Assembly: GCA_001799045.1 (NCBI GenBank)
Contig: MGRY01000161.1
Coordinates: 1-14,758 of the forward strand
Origin: Deltaproteobacteria bacterium RIFCSPLOWO2_02_56_12
GTDB lineage: Bacteria > Desulfobacterota > Binatia > UBA9968
DNA: 14,758 nt
Direction of reading: 5' to 3'
A program made the position numbers and the translations under genes. Shown piece by piece: positions 5,609 through 13,051 of the stretch. Below the pieces are notes generated by a model. That model did no database searches, was not told the DNA's origin, and saw nothing but the letters and a program-made list of their open reading frames with translations. Position 1 is the first letter of the stretch; each line of letters opens with the position of its first letter.

Positions 5609-6898
5609 ATGAAGAAGATTAAAGAGGTAAAGCGGCCTCTACGAGGGGAGTTGGCCGTTCCTGGAGATAAATCTATCGGCCATAGAGCGGTTATTTTCAC
5701 CAGCATTGCCTATGGTAGGAGCCGCATATGGAACCTCTCCGGAGGGGAGGATAATCTTCGCACCGTGCAGGCCTTCAAAGATCTCGGCGTAAAAATGTCG
5801 CAGGAAGGGGAGGCGTTGTGTGTGGAGGGGAAGGGTTGGGATGGGCTTTGCCCGCCGGGTAAGGTCATTGATTGCGGCAATTCGGGAACAACCATGCGCC
5901 TCCTTTCCGGAGTCTTGGCCGGTCGCCCCTTTGTGACTACTTTGGATGGGGACGCTTCGCTGCGCCAGAGGCCGATGCAGAGGGTGATCGATCCCCTCGC
6001 GCGCATGGGCGCTCAGGTTCTTAGCCGAAATGGGAAAGGCCTCGCTCCTCTGGAAATCCGGGGAGGGAATCTTCGGGGGATTCATTATATCTTGCCGATC
6101 GCCAGCGCCCAGGTAAAATCGGCGATTGTTTTGGCCGGACTTCAGGCTGAAGGGGTAACGGTGGTGGAAGAACCGCAAAAGTCGCGGGACCATACGGAGA
6201 TCATGGCCCAGGCCTTTGGGGTAAAGTTGAAGGTCGAGGGCGAGCGATCTGTTGTTGTGGAGGGCGGCCAGCGCCTTTCCGCCAGAGACGTACGGGTCCC
6301 CGGAGATCTCTCCTCGGCCGCCTTCTTTCTGGTAGCGGCTGCGGCGATCCTTGGTTCTGATCTCGTAATCCGCGGGGTCGGGTGCAACCCAACACGGAGC
6401 GGCGTCATCGATGTCCTCAGGCGCATGGGGGCGGGCATAGAGATGACGCGTCAGCGCGAGGAGGCCGGCGAGCCGGTGGCGGATCTGCGGATTATTGGAA
6501 AGAAACTGAGAGGCGTTGAGATCGGTCCGGAGATGGTTGCCCGAACCATTGATGAATATCCGGTTTTGTCTGTCGCTGCGGCTCTAGCCGAGGGGGTAAC
6601 GACCATCTGTGGGGCTAAGGAACTGAGGTTCAAGGAATCGGACCGGATCGCTGCGATGACAAGAGAGCTACGAAGCCTCGGGGTGCAGGCGGAGGAGCGG
6701 GAGGATGGGATGAAAATCGAAGGGAGAAGCCGGCTTCAAGGGGCTCAACTCAGCAGCTATGGGGATCACAGAGTGGCTATGGCGCTGGCCGTAGCGGGCC
6801 TATCCTCCGAAGGGGGGGTCGAAATCGACGACAGCGCGTGCGTCGATATCTCCTTCCCCGGTTTTTTCGATCTGTTGGAAGGAGTCTCAGCGTCGTAG
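5609..6898 (+). CDS. aroA: 3-phosphoshikimate 1-carboxyvinyltransferase (EPSP synthase)
   Basis: Transfers the enolpyruvyl group of PEP to shikimate 3-phosphate, the step before chorismate. The 429-residue protein shows PGDKSIGHRA (18-27) with K21, S22 and R26, CGNSGTTMRLLSG (89-101), LDGDASLRQRPM (112-123), ASAQVKSA (165-172), DEYP (315-318) with catalytic D315, KESDRI (342-347) and SYGDHRVAMA (383-392). The pattern mixes features: GDKS and GDASLRQRPM resemble class II/Gram-positive-like enzymes, while Gly at position 93 keeps the glycine equivalent to E. coli G96, the position where alanine confers glyphosate tolerance. Position 24 is Gly where the motif usually has Ser (KSISHR). ATG 5609 has only a weak Shine-Dalgarno and follows a 5-codon frame (5595-5612) that overlaps it as ATGA. 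The stop overlaps cmk. Confidence 0.95.
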   Translation: MKKIKEVKRPLRGELAVPGDKSIGHRAVIFTSIAYGRSRIWNLSGGEDNLRTVQAFKDLGVKMSQEGEALCVEGKGWDGLCPPGKVIDCGNSGTTMRLLSGVLAGRPFVTTLDGDASLRQRPMQRVIDPLARMGAQVLSRNGKGLAPLEIRGGNLRGIHYILPIASAQVKSAIVLAGLQAEGVTVVEEPQKSRDHTEIMAQAFGVKLKVEGERSVVVEGGQRLSARDVRVPGDLSSAAFFLVAAAAILGSDLVIRGVGCNPTRSGVIDVLRRMGAGIEMTRQREEAGEPVADLRIIGKKLRGVEIGPEMVARTIDEYPVLSVAAALAEGVTTICGAKELRFKESDRIAAMTRELRSLGVQAEEREDGMKIEGRSRLQGAQLSSYGDHRVAMALAVAGLSSEGGVEIDDSACVDISFPGFFDLLEGVSAS

Positions 6899-7593
6899 TG
6901 TTCGCCAAGCAAGTAAGGAAGCTGATCGTTGCGATTGATGGTCCGGCCGGGGCGGGTAAGAGTACGGTGGCCAAACGTCTGGCAAAAGAGTTAGGATATA
7001 CTTATATGGATACCGGAGCCATGTACCGCGCCTTTGCATGGAGGGTGATGGAGCAAGGGATGGATCTCAGCGACGAAAGAGAGCTGCGGAGAGTTCTCCA
7101 GCAGACCAACATCGAACTCGTGGAGCACTTTGGGCGCCCCGGCGTTCTCCTCAACGGTGTTGATGTTACCGACCGAATCCGCACCCCTGAGCTCAGCCAG
7201 TTGGCTTCGAGGGTCTCTACCAGTAAAATAGTCAGGGAGAGGATGGTCGAATTGCAGAGGGCTATAGGTTCCCAGGGTGGGGTGGTGGCAGAGGGGAGAG
7301 ACATCGGCACCGTTGTTTTTCCCGATGCGGAGGTCAAGATCTACCTGGACGCCTCCTCGCAGGAGCGCGCGCGGCGTCGGTTCGAGGAGTTCAGAGGCCA
7401 AGCAGGCCAGGGTACCATGGAGGAAACCGTTAGCGAGATGGAGGAAAGGGATCGGCGCGACAAGGAACGAGACATAGCCCCCCTGCGGAAGGCCGAGGAT
7501 GCCTTGGTGATTGATTCTACGGATTCGGCCGTCGATGGAGTTGTGGAGCGAATTATGCAAGAAATCAAAAAGAAAATGTTGGCAAATCAATGA
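6898..7593 (+). CDS. cmk: Cytidylate kinase
   Basis: Phosphorylates CMP and dCMP to the diphosphates using ATP. With the GTG at 6898 the protein has 231 residues, close to the 227 of E. coli Cmk. The P-loop GPAGAGKST (15-23) follows the first beta strand LIVAIDG. MDTGAMYRA (37-45), EGRDIGTVVFPDAE (132-145) and the LID-type segment RDRRDKERDIAPL (184-196) are all characteristic. The frame is open further upstream to a GTG at 6838, but that start would overlap aroA by 60 bases and add an arginine-rich tail absent from the family. GTG 6898 shares its G with the aroA stop (TAGTG), with AAGGAG at 6879-6884. The aroA-cmk-rpsA order is widespread in Proteobacteria. Confidence 0.95.
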   Translation: MFAKQVRKLIVAIDGPAGAGKSTVAKRLAKELGYTYMDTGAMYRAFAWRVMEQGMDLSDERELRRVLQQTNIELVEHFGRPGVLLNGVDVTDRIRTPELSQLASRVSTSKIVRERMVELQRAIGSQGGVVAEGRDIGTVVFPDAEVKIYLDASSQERARRRFEEFRGQAGQGTMEETVSEMEERDRRDKERDIAPLRKAEDALVIDSTDSAVDGVVERIMQEIKKKMLANQ

Positions 7594-7611
7594 GAAGGGA
7601 AAAAATATTTC

Positions 7612-9366
7612 ATGGCCCAAAAAGAAGAAGGTAAAAAACCCGAAGTCACCAGCGGGGGTGACGATTTTCAGACCATGTTTGAGGAGAGCATGCGCTCCGT
7701 CAAACCCGGCGGGGTAGTCAAAGGAAAGGTTGTTGGCATTACTGCTGCTCATGTGATGATCGATGTGGGATACAAGTCGGAGGGGCAGATCCCCCTGCAG
7801 GAATTTTTAGACCGCGATGGGAAAGTCCAGGTCCAGGTGGGAGATGAAGTGGATGTTTTCTTCGATTCGTCCGAAGATGATAATGGCGACATTATTCTCT
7901 CCCGCGAGAGGGCGGAAAACATTAAGATTTGGGAGGAGATCGAGAGGGCGTTCCGCGAAGGTTTGGGAGTGGAGGGGGTCATCCTGTCCAAGGTCAAGGG
8001 GGGATTTAATGTGGACGTGGGCGTGCCCGGATTCCTTCCGGGCTCGCATGTGGATGTCCGGCCTACGCGTAATCTCGATAAATTCCTCGGCAAGAGGGAA
8101 AAGTTTGCTATCCTGAAATACAATCGCCCGCGCGGCAACGTGGTTGTTTCGCGCAGGGTTCTGATGGAAAAAGAGCGGGATGTGCTGAAGAAAGAGATCC
8201 TCAAGGTCCTGGAGGAGGGGGTGATTCTGGAGGGTGTGGTCAAGAATATCACTAGCTACGGCGCGTTCGTCGACCTGGGGGGTATTGACGGAATTCTCCA
8301 TATTAGCGACATGTCGTGGGGGCGCATCGGACATCCTTCAGAAATGGTGAAGGTGGGAGATCATATCAAGGTCGCGGTTCTCAAGTTTGATGCGGAGCGC
8401 GAGCGGATTTCCCTTGGAATGAAGCAAATCACGCCTGACCCCTGGACCACTGTTCAGCAGAACTATCCTGTGGGGACTCGCGTTCGAGGTCAGGTGCTGA
8501 GCTTGATGGATTACGGCGCCTTTGTGGAGCTGGAGAAGGGCGTGGAGGGGTTGATCCATATTTCCGAGATGGCTTGGACAAAAAAGATCTCGCACCCTTC
8601 CAAGGTGTTGCAGGTTGGCGAGACGGTTGAGGTGCTGGTGCTTAATGTAGACCCGAATCATCGCCGCATCTCCTTAGGATTAAAACAGGTCTTGCCGAAT
8701 CCCTGGGAGCAGGTGAAGGAGAAATATCCCGTAGGGAGCGTGGTCAAGGGGCCGGTGCGCAACGTTACCGATTTTGGTATTTTTGTCGGGGTAGAGGAGG
8801 GCATCGATGGTCTGGCTCATGTGTCCGACCTTCATTGGACGAAGAAAATCAAACACCCGTCGGAGCTTTATAAAAAGGGCGATATAATCGAGGCGAAAGT
8901 TCTGGGGGTGGACGTCCAAAACGAGCGTTTTTCCTTGGGGATTAAGCAGCTCACGACCGATCCTTGGAAGCTGGTCGCAGAGCGGTATCCTGTGGGATCG
9001 AGGGTCAAAGGAGAGGTCACGAGCGTTCCCGACTTCGGGGTTTTCGTCCGTTTGGAGGAGGGAGTGGAAGGGCTGATTCACGTCTCTCAGCTGAGCACGG
9101 AACGCGTGGATAAACCTTCAACCATGTTCAAGGTCGGAGATTCTGTGGAGGCAGAGGTGATTCATGTTGACGCGCATGACAGGAAGGTCGGACTGAGCGT
9201 CCGCGCGCTGAAGAAAACCGAAGAGCGCCAGGAGATGGAGAACTATCTGAAGAAAGAGAAAGATGCGGGGAGGTTTTCCTTCGAAAGCATCCTCAACGAG
9301 GAATTACGCCTGGATCGGGATGAGGAACCGCAACCTGCGGAAAAAGGAAAGGGAGGCAACCCGTAA
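7612..9366 (+). CDS. rpsA: 30S ribosomal protein S1
   Basis: A 584-residue protein with six S1 (OB-fold) RNA-binding domains, at about 33-100, 118-183, 204-272, 287-358, 374-445 and 461-532. Domains 1 and 2 are the most divergent, as expected for the ribosome (S2)-docking domains. Domains 3-6 share the repeated signature YGAFV/FGVFV, then EGLIHIS, then HPS, then RISLG. Between domains 3 and 6 the linkers repeat as DPW or NPW followed by YPVG. S1 binds mRNA leaders and helps load them onto the 30S subunit. The C-terminal 50 residues are charged, with a short FESILNEEL helix and an acidic-proline tail. Length and domain number match Gram-negative S1. ATG 7612 lies 18 bases after cmk, with GAGAAGGG at 7592-7599 as likely ribosome binding site. 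Confidence 0.96.
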   Translation: MAQKEEGKKPEVTSGGDDFQTMFEESMRSVKPGGVVKGKVVGITAAHVMIDVGYKSEGQIPLQEFLDRDGKVQVQVGDEVDVFFDSSEDDNGDIILSRERAENIKIWEEIERAFREGLGVEGVILSKVKGGFNVDVGVPGFLPGSHVDVRPTRNLDKFLGKREKFAILKYNRPRGNVVVSRRVLMEKERDVLKKEILKVLEEGVILEGVVKNITSYGAFVDLGGIDGILHISDMSWGRIGHPSEMVKVGDHIKVAVLKFDAERERISLGMKQITPDPWTTVQQNYPVGTRVRGQVLSLMDYGAFVELEKGVEGLIHISEMAWTKKISHPSKVLQVGETVEVLVLNVDPNHRRISLGLKQVLPNPWEQVKEKYPVGSVVKGPVRNVTDFGIFVGVEEGIDGLAHVSDLHWTKKIKHPSELYKKGDIIEAKVLGVDVQNERFSLGIKQLTTDPWKLVAERYPVGSRVKGEVTSVPDFGVFVRLEEGVEGLIHVSQLSTERVDKPSTMFKVGDSVEAEVIHVDAHDRKVGLSVRALKKTEERQEMENYLKKEKDAGRFSFESILNEELRLDRDEEPQPAEKGKGGNP

Positions 9367-9381
9367 TAATTTCGGATTATG

Positions 9382-9436
9382 GATTTTGGATTCAATCGTT
9401 CGACTGAGCTCACGACGGAGTCGAAAATCTAAAATC
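9382..9436. repeat. Intergenic imperfect hairpin element between rpsA and sppA
   Basis: Two nested inverted repeats share one axis. The outer arms are GATTTTGGATT (9382-9392) and AATCTAAAATC (9426-9436), 10 of 11 paired and the odd pair a possible G-U. The inner arms are TTCGACT (9399-9405) and AGTCGAA (9419-9425), perfect 7 bp. The loop is about 13 bases. There is no T-run after it, so it is not a classic terminator. Its form suggests a dispersed intergenic palindrome; it could also stabilise the rpsA mRNA 3' end. Confidence 0.65.
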
Positions 9437-9453
9437 GTAAATTGGGTAGGGCT

Positions 9454-10353
9454 ATGGCTAAAGTGCGTCTGCTGTTAAAGGGTCTGAGTATTCTCTTTCT
9501 GTCCCTTTTGGTGTTTTTTGTTGCGGTTTTTTTCTACGCCTACCTAACGGGCGGTGAGATCCAGGTCCTCTCCTTGCTGGGTGGAGATGGAATCGGAGTC
9601 CTGGAAATCGCGGGATCGATCAACGACTCCCGGGAAGCCATTCGCAGCCTGAAGCAATTCGGGGAAACGAGAGGGATCAAGGCGGTGGTTGTGCGCATAG
9701 ACTCCCCGGGAGGTGGAGTGGCCCCGACGCAGGAGATCTTCGAAGAGATCCACAAGCTCAAAAAGAAAAAGCCGGTTATTGCCTCTTTGGGCGGGATAGC
9801 GGCGTCGGGGGGGTATTATATCGCCAGCGCTTGCGATCAGGTTGTGGCCAATCCCGGCACCCTGACCGGCTCGATCGGGGTTATTATGGAGCTGGGCAAC
9901 GTGGAGGAGCTTCTGAAGAAGCTTGGGCTCAAAGGGTACAGCGTTAAGAGTGGTCCCCACAAGGATATCGGTTCTCCGCTCCGACCCCTTTCTCAGGAGG
10001 AAAAAGCCATTCTCCAGTCGCTCGTGGATAATGTGCATGGACAATTCGTTACCGCAGTGGCAAAGTCCAGGCGGATTCCCGAGGACAAGGTAAGGGAGCT
10101 CGCCGACGGCCGGGTCTACTCCGGGGAGCAGGCGAAGGGGTTGGGTTTGGTGGATCTCCTGGGGAATATGGAGGATGCCATTGATCTTGCCGCCGAGCGT
10201 GGCGGGATTAAAGGGGTGCCTCAGGTCATTCATGCCCGCGGTGAGGATAAGAGTTGGTGGGAGAAGCTGCTCTTTTCCTACCTGGGTAACGGGTTAGGCA
10301 AGGGCGCGGGTTGGGGACTACGGTACGAGTGGACACCGTCTTGGATTCAGTGA
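9454..10353 (+). CDS. sppA: Signal peptide peptidase SppA (36K type)
   Basis: A membrane-anchored serine protease that degrades remnant signal peptides, of the short single-domain type (299 residues; E. coli SppA is about twice as long). An N-terminal transmembrane segment lies at about 7-30 (LLLKGLSILFLSLLVFFVAV). The S49 peptidase core follows: RIDSPGGGV (81-89), then GGIAASGGYYIASACD (113-128) with nucleophile S118, then TGSIGVI (138-144), then SGPHKDIGSP (166-175) with general base K170. The 52-residue Ser-Lys spacing equals that of the Bacillus SppA dyad as I recall it (S147/K199). The start is ATG 9454, after a G-rich stretch (9444-9451); an in-frame TTG at 9442 would add four residues. 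The active site faces the periplasm in this family. Confidence 0.93.
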   Translation: MAKVRLLLKGLSILFLSLLVFFVAVFFYAYLTGGEIQVLSLLGGDGIGVLEIAGSINDSREAIRSLKQFGETRGIKAVVVRIDSPGGGVAPTQEIFEEIHKLKKKKPVIASLGGIAASGGYYIASACDQVVANPGTLTGSIGVIMELGNVEELLKKLGLKGYSVKSGPHKDIGSPLRPLSQEEKAILQSLVDNVHGQFVTAVAKSRRIPEDKVRELADGRVYSGEQAKGLGLVDLLGNMEDAIDLAAERGGIKGVPQVIHARGEDKSWWEKLLFSYLGNGLGKGAGWGLRYEWTPSWIQ

Positions 10354-10437
10354 CCAGGATTGCATGATGGGTGAACGGCAAATGGGAATGATCTGTTTTC
10401 TCTGTAGGAATCAGCGTCTATTCTGTCAGGGGGTATT

Positions 10438-10728
10438 ATGACGAAGAGAGACTTAATTGAAGAGATCAATAAAAAATTTCCTCATCTTTCACGCCGAGAT
10501 TCCGAGGTCATCATTAACTCTATTTTCGATTCTATGATCGACGCGATGGGTCACGGAGAGCGAATCGAGATCCGAGGATTCGGGAGTTTTGTTATCAAGC
10601 ACCGCCGGGCGCGGGAGGGTAGAAACCCCAAGAGCGGGGCCGTGGTTTCGGTCGCGGCTAAGCGGGTGCCTTTCTTCAAGGTTGGCAAAGAGCTGAAGCT
10701 GAGGGTGGATGGAAAGGGCGCTTCGTAA
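10438..10728 (+). CDS. ihfB: Integration host factor beta-type / HU-family DNA-bending protein
   Basis: A 96-residue member of the HU/IHF family. The N-terminal MTKRDLIEEI helix, GERIEIRGFGSFVIK (40-54), and the beta-arm motif GRNPKSG (61-67) are all present; P64 is the DNA-intercalating proline and falls at the same position as in E. coli IHF-beta. IHF bends DNA sharply and supports recombination, replication and transcription complexes. The tail after GKEL is short. The order cmk-rpsA-ihfB is conserved in Proteobacteria; here sppA is inserted between rpsA and ihfB. AGGGGG (10428-10433) lies four bases before the ATG. The 84-base gap before the gene may hold its own promoter, but no clear hexamer pair is visible. 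Being the beta subunit rather than a homodimeric HU is inferred from sequence and context. Confidence 0.9.
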   Translation: MTKRDLIEEINKKFPHLSRRDSEVIINSIFDSMIDAMGHGERIEIRGFGSFVIKHRRAREGRNPKSGAVVSVAAKRVPFFKVGKELKLRVDGKGAS

Positions 10729-10739
10729 TAGGGATTCCG

Positions 10740-11246
10740 ATGATGAAGGCTATCTGGGCGCCTTGGAGGAGGGCCTATATCGAAGAGGGTTCCAATCAAG
10801 CAGGGTGCATCTTCTGTGATAAGCGCAAAGAGGCCGACGCCCGGGCCGGCCTGGTTCTGACTCAGACCACGCACTCGGTCGTGATGTTGAACAAGTATCC
10901 TTACAATTCCGGCCATCTCCTGCTAGCGCCTAAGCGGCACACGAATCAATGCTCGGCCCTATTACAGGAGGAGTACGATGATCTTTGCGAGTCCTTGAGA
11001 TCGTCGGTGGAGATAATTCTCAAGGTGCTTAGGCCCAGCGGCATTAACCTGGGAATGAACCTGGGACGCTCTGCCGGGGCCGGGGTGGAAGACCATCTCC
11101 ACTGGCATGTGGTTCCTCGTTGGGAGGGAGATACCAATTTTATGCCGGTAGTGGCGGAGGTTAAGGTGATTTCGCAGCATCTGCTCGAAAGCTACGATCG
11201 ACTCAGCCCATTTTTCGAGGACTTTTTGGCTCAGAAACATGGTTAA
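10740..11246 (+). CDS. HIT-family protein (histidine triad; diadenosine-polyphosphate-type hydrolase/phosphorylase)
   Basis: A 168-residue histidine-triad protein. The triad is DHLHWHVVPRW (118-128), with H119, H121 and H123 in the H-x-H-x-H arrangement; H121 is the expected nucleophile. NKYPYNSGHLL (51-61) is the standard nucleotide-binding segment with H59. C23 and C26 in GCIFC, with H59 and H119, probably bind zinc, as in the branch of the family related to AP4A phosphorylases and GalT. C-terminal GDTNFMPV (130-137) is also typical of this branch. Likely substrates are dinucleoside polyphosphates or nucleotidyl adducts; exact specificity cannot be assigned. There are two adjacent in-frame ATGs (10740, 10743); AGGG at 10730-10733 fits the first. 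The 3' end overlaps the next gene by 8 bases. Confidence 0.9.
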   Translation: MMKAIWAPWRRAYIEEGSNQAGCIFCDKRKEADARAGLVLTQTTHSVVMLNKYPYNSGHLLLAPKRHTNQCSALLQEEYDDLCESLRSSVEIILKVLRPSGINLGMNLGRSAGAGVEDHLHWHVVPRWEGDTNFMPVVAEVKVISQHLLESYDRLSPFFEDFLAQKHG

Positions 11247-11553
11247 GTTTGCCAAGACGATTTTTCTGACCCTTCTTTTTATGCTGGGGATCACTTTTGC
11301 CACGGAGAACACCGGTTGGGTCGTCCTCAGGTACTATTTTGGGCTGGAAACCCCGCCTATCCCGATCTTCCTTCTGGTGCTCTTTTCGGTTTTGTCGGGC
11401 GTCTTCCTGGCAGGCGTGGGGTTCCTCATTGATGAGCGATCCTTAAAAAAGGCGCTGCGGGAAAAAGAACGGGAAATCGCTTCTCTGCAAAAGGAGATAC
11501 AGCCCTATCGGGAGCGGGAACAGACCGGGGCGGGGATAGCGACAAAAGAGTAA
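11239..11553 (+). CDS. LapA-domain (DUF1049) inner-membrane protein
   Basis: A small 104-residue membrane protein. Two hydrophobic segments lie at about 4-22 and 41-64, separated by a short polar loop (TENTGWVVLRYYFG), and are followed by a charged cytoplasmic coiled-coil helix (66-93, DERSLKKALREKEREIASLQ). This is the layout of the LapA domain (lipopolysaccharide assembly protein A). In E. coli LapA works with LapB to control LpxC turnover and so LPS synthesis. No lapB-like TPR gene is next to it here, so that role is only suggested. The ATG at 11239 lies within the end of the HIT gene (8-base overlap, different frame), implying translational coupling. Confidence 0.75.
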   Translation: MVKFAKTIFLTLLFMLGITFATENTGWVVLRYYFGLETPPIPIFLLVLFSVLSGVFLAGVGFLIDERSLKKALREKEREIASLQKEIQPYREREQTGAGIATKE

Positions 11554-11579
11554 AATCAGCTAAAGGGAGGCAGTCAAGC

Positions 11580-12977
11580 GTGAAAGAGGCAAAAAATCTG
11601 GGAGAACTCAAAAAAAACGGTCATCCGGTCCTCACGGTGCGTGAGGAGATGCGCAAGAACCTGGTGCGCTATCTGGAGACCGCGACGCGTATTTTGCCTG
11701 GGATCGTCGGCTATGACGATACCGTCATCCCCGATATTGAGAATGCCATTCTCTCCGGCCACCACATGGTTTTTCTGGGAGAGAGGGGGCAGGCCAAGTC
11801 GCGCGTCATTCGGGGCCTCGTCTCCCTTTTAGATGAACGGATCCCCATCGTCCAGGGATGCGAGATCAGCGATAACCCCTGTGCCCCTATCTGCCGCTCC
11901 TGCCGGCGGCGGCTGGAAAAAGAGGGGGATGCGTTGCCTGTTGAGTGGATCGGCAGGGAGCAGAGGTACGGGGAAAAGCTGGCAACTCCGGATGTTTCAA
12001 TCGCGGACCTTATCGGAGAGATCGACCCGATCAAGGTGGCCGAGGGGCGATACCTGGCAGACGAGGAGACCATTCATTATGGCTTGATACCCAGGACCAA
12101 TCGCGGGATCTTCGCCATCAACGAGCTTCCCGATCTCACGGAGAAGGTGCAAGTGGGACTTTTTAATTTGATGGAAGAGAAGGACGTCCAGATCAAAGGG
12201 TATAAGATCCGTCTCCCTCTGGATGTCGTCATCGTAGCGAGCGCCAATCCCGAGGATTATACCAGTAGGGGGAGGATTATCACTCCGCTGAAGGATCGTT
12301 TTGACGTCCAAATCCGGACGCACTACCCGCGAACCATCCAGGATGAGCTTTTGATTATGGAACAGGAGGCTGCCCCGTCGAGCCAGCGCAGCAAGCCGGT
12401 TCAGGTGCCTCAATTCATGAAGGAGATCCTTGGGTATATGACCTTTGAAGCCAGAAAGTCGAACGAGATCAATCAGACCTCGGGCGTCAGTGTTCGGGTG
12501 ACCATCAATAACTACGAGAGTATCATCAGCAATGCGGAGAAAAGGTCGCTGCGTCTTAAGGAGGGAGAGGTGGTTCCGCGGATCAGCGATCTCCACTCGG
12601 TTTTGGCTTCTACGGGCGGGAAGATAGAGATGGAATATGTCGGCGAAGAAAAAAAGGAAGATGAGTTGGTGGAAAAACTTCTCAACCGTGCCATTGTCAA
12701 GGTCTTCGACCAGTATCTCAGTATTAATTCTCTGCAAAAGGTGGTGGACTATTTTAACTCCGGTTGGGGGGTGGAGGTCTCGGATACCATGCCCTCGCAG
12801 GATTATCTGGAAGGCATCAAAGAGATCCCCGGCTTGAAAGAGGCGATCGGCTCGTTGGGCACGTTGGAGTCGCCGGCCCTGATGGCTTCGGCGACGGAGT
12901 TTGTCCTCGAGGGGCTGCACCTGCATCAAAAGCTGAACAAAGAAGTAGAGGGAGGAAGGATCACTTACGGCAAGTGA
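11580..12977 (+). CDS. MoxR/magnesium-chelatase (ChlI)-like AAA+ ATPase with four-cysteine insertion
   Basis: A 465-residue AAA+ protein. The Walker A is non-standard, GERGQAKSR (67-75) with K73. The Walker B region is GIFAINELPDL (176-186), with N181-E182 where most AAA+ proteins have Asp-Glu. Sensor 1 is N223 in ASANPEDY, and RIITPLKDRF (232-241) carries a candidate arginine finger. Between Walker A and B is an insertion with C94, C101, C105 and C108, likely a zinc knuckle. I recall NELPDL and the cysteine motif as shared by this ATPase family, so they are family traits rather than decay. MoxR-like ATPases usually act with a VWA partner to remodel or insert metals into targets, and a VWA gene follows. 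GTG 11580 has AAGGGAGG nine bases upstream. The function is unknown. Confidence 0.8.
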   Translation: MKEAKNLGELKKNGHPVLTVREEMRKNLVRYLETATRILPGIVGYDDTVIPDIENAILSGHHMVFLGERGQAKSRVIRGLVSLLDERIPIVQGCEISDNPCAPICRSCRRRLEKEGDALPVEWIGREQRYGEKLATPDVSIADLIGEIDPIKVAEGRYLADEETIHYGLIPRTNRGIFAINELPDLTEKVQVGLFNLMEEKDVQIKGYKIRLPLDVVIVASANPEDYTSRGRIITPLKDRFDVQIRTHYPRTIQDELLIMEQEAAPSSQRSKPVQVPQFMKEILGYMTFEARKSNEINQTSGVSVRVTINNYESIISNAEKRSLRLKEGEVVPRISDLHSVLASTGGKIEMEYVGEEKKEDELVEKLLNRAIVKVFDQYLSINSLQKVVDYFNSGWGVEVSDTMPSQDYLEGIKEIPGLKEAIGSLGTLESPALMASATEFVLEGLHLHQKLNKEVEGGRITYGK

Positions 12978-13043
12978 ATAGGCAACAGGCAACAGGAAGA
13001 AGAATCTTTAACTGTCGCCTCACGCCTTTCGCCTCGCGCCTGA
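12978..13043. repeat. Heptad repeat array with opposed halves
   Basis: In the 74-base gap between the ATPase and VWA genes, three 7-base units run in tandem: ATAGGCA (12978-12984), ACAGGCA (12985-12991) and ACAGGAA (12992-12998). After 17 bases, four more units follow: CGCCTCA (13016-13022), CGCCTTT (13023-13029), CGCCTCG (13030-13036) and CGCCTGA (13037-13043). AGGC on the left and GCCT on the right are reverse complements, so the halves can fold on each other in several registers. It ends 8 bases before the VWA ATG. Confidence 0.8.
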
Positions 13044-13051
13044 CTTAATCT

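Noticed and set aside
6838..6897. GTG 6838 as the cmk start
   Set aside because: It would overlap aroA by 60 bases and add a 20-residue arginine-rich tail before the usual N-terminus; GTG 6898 gives family length.
11997..12992. 331-codon antisense frame opposite the AAA+ ATPase
   Set aside because: The + strand frame has full AAA+ motifs; the antisense product is His/Leu/Arg-rich without recognisable domains, as expected of a shadow in GC-rich DNA.
12978..13043. Heptad array as a CRISPR
   Set aside because: Units are 7 bases with no unique spacers between repeats, and no cas genes are present.
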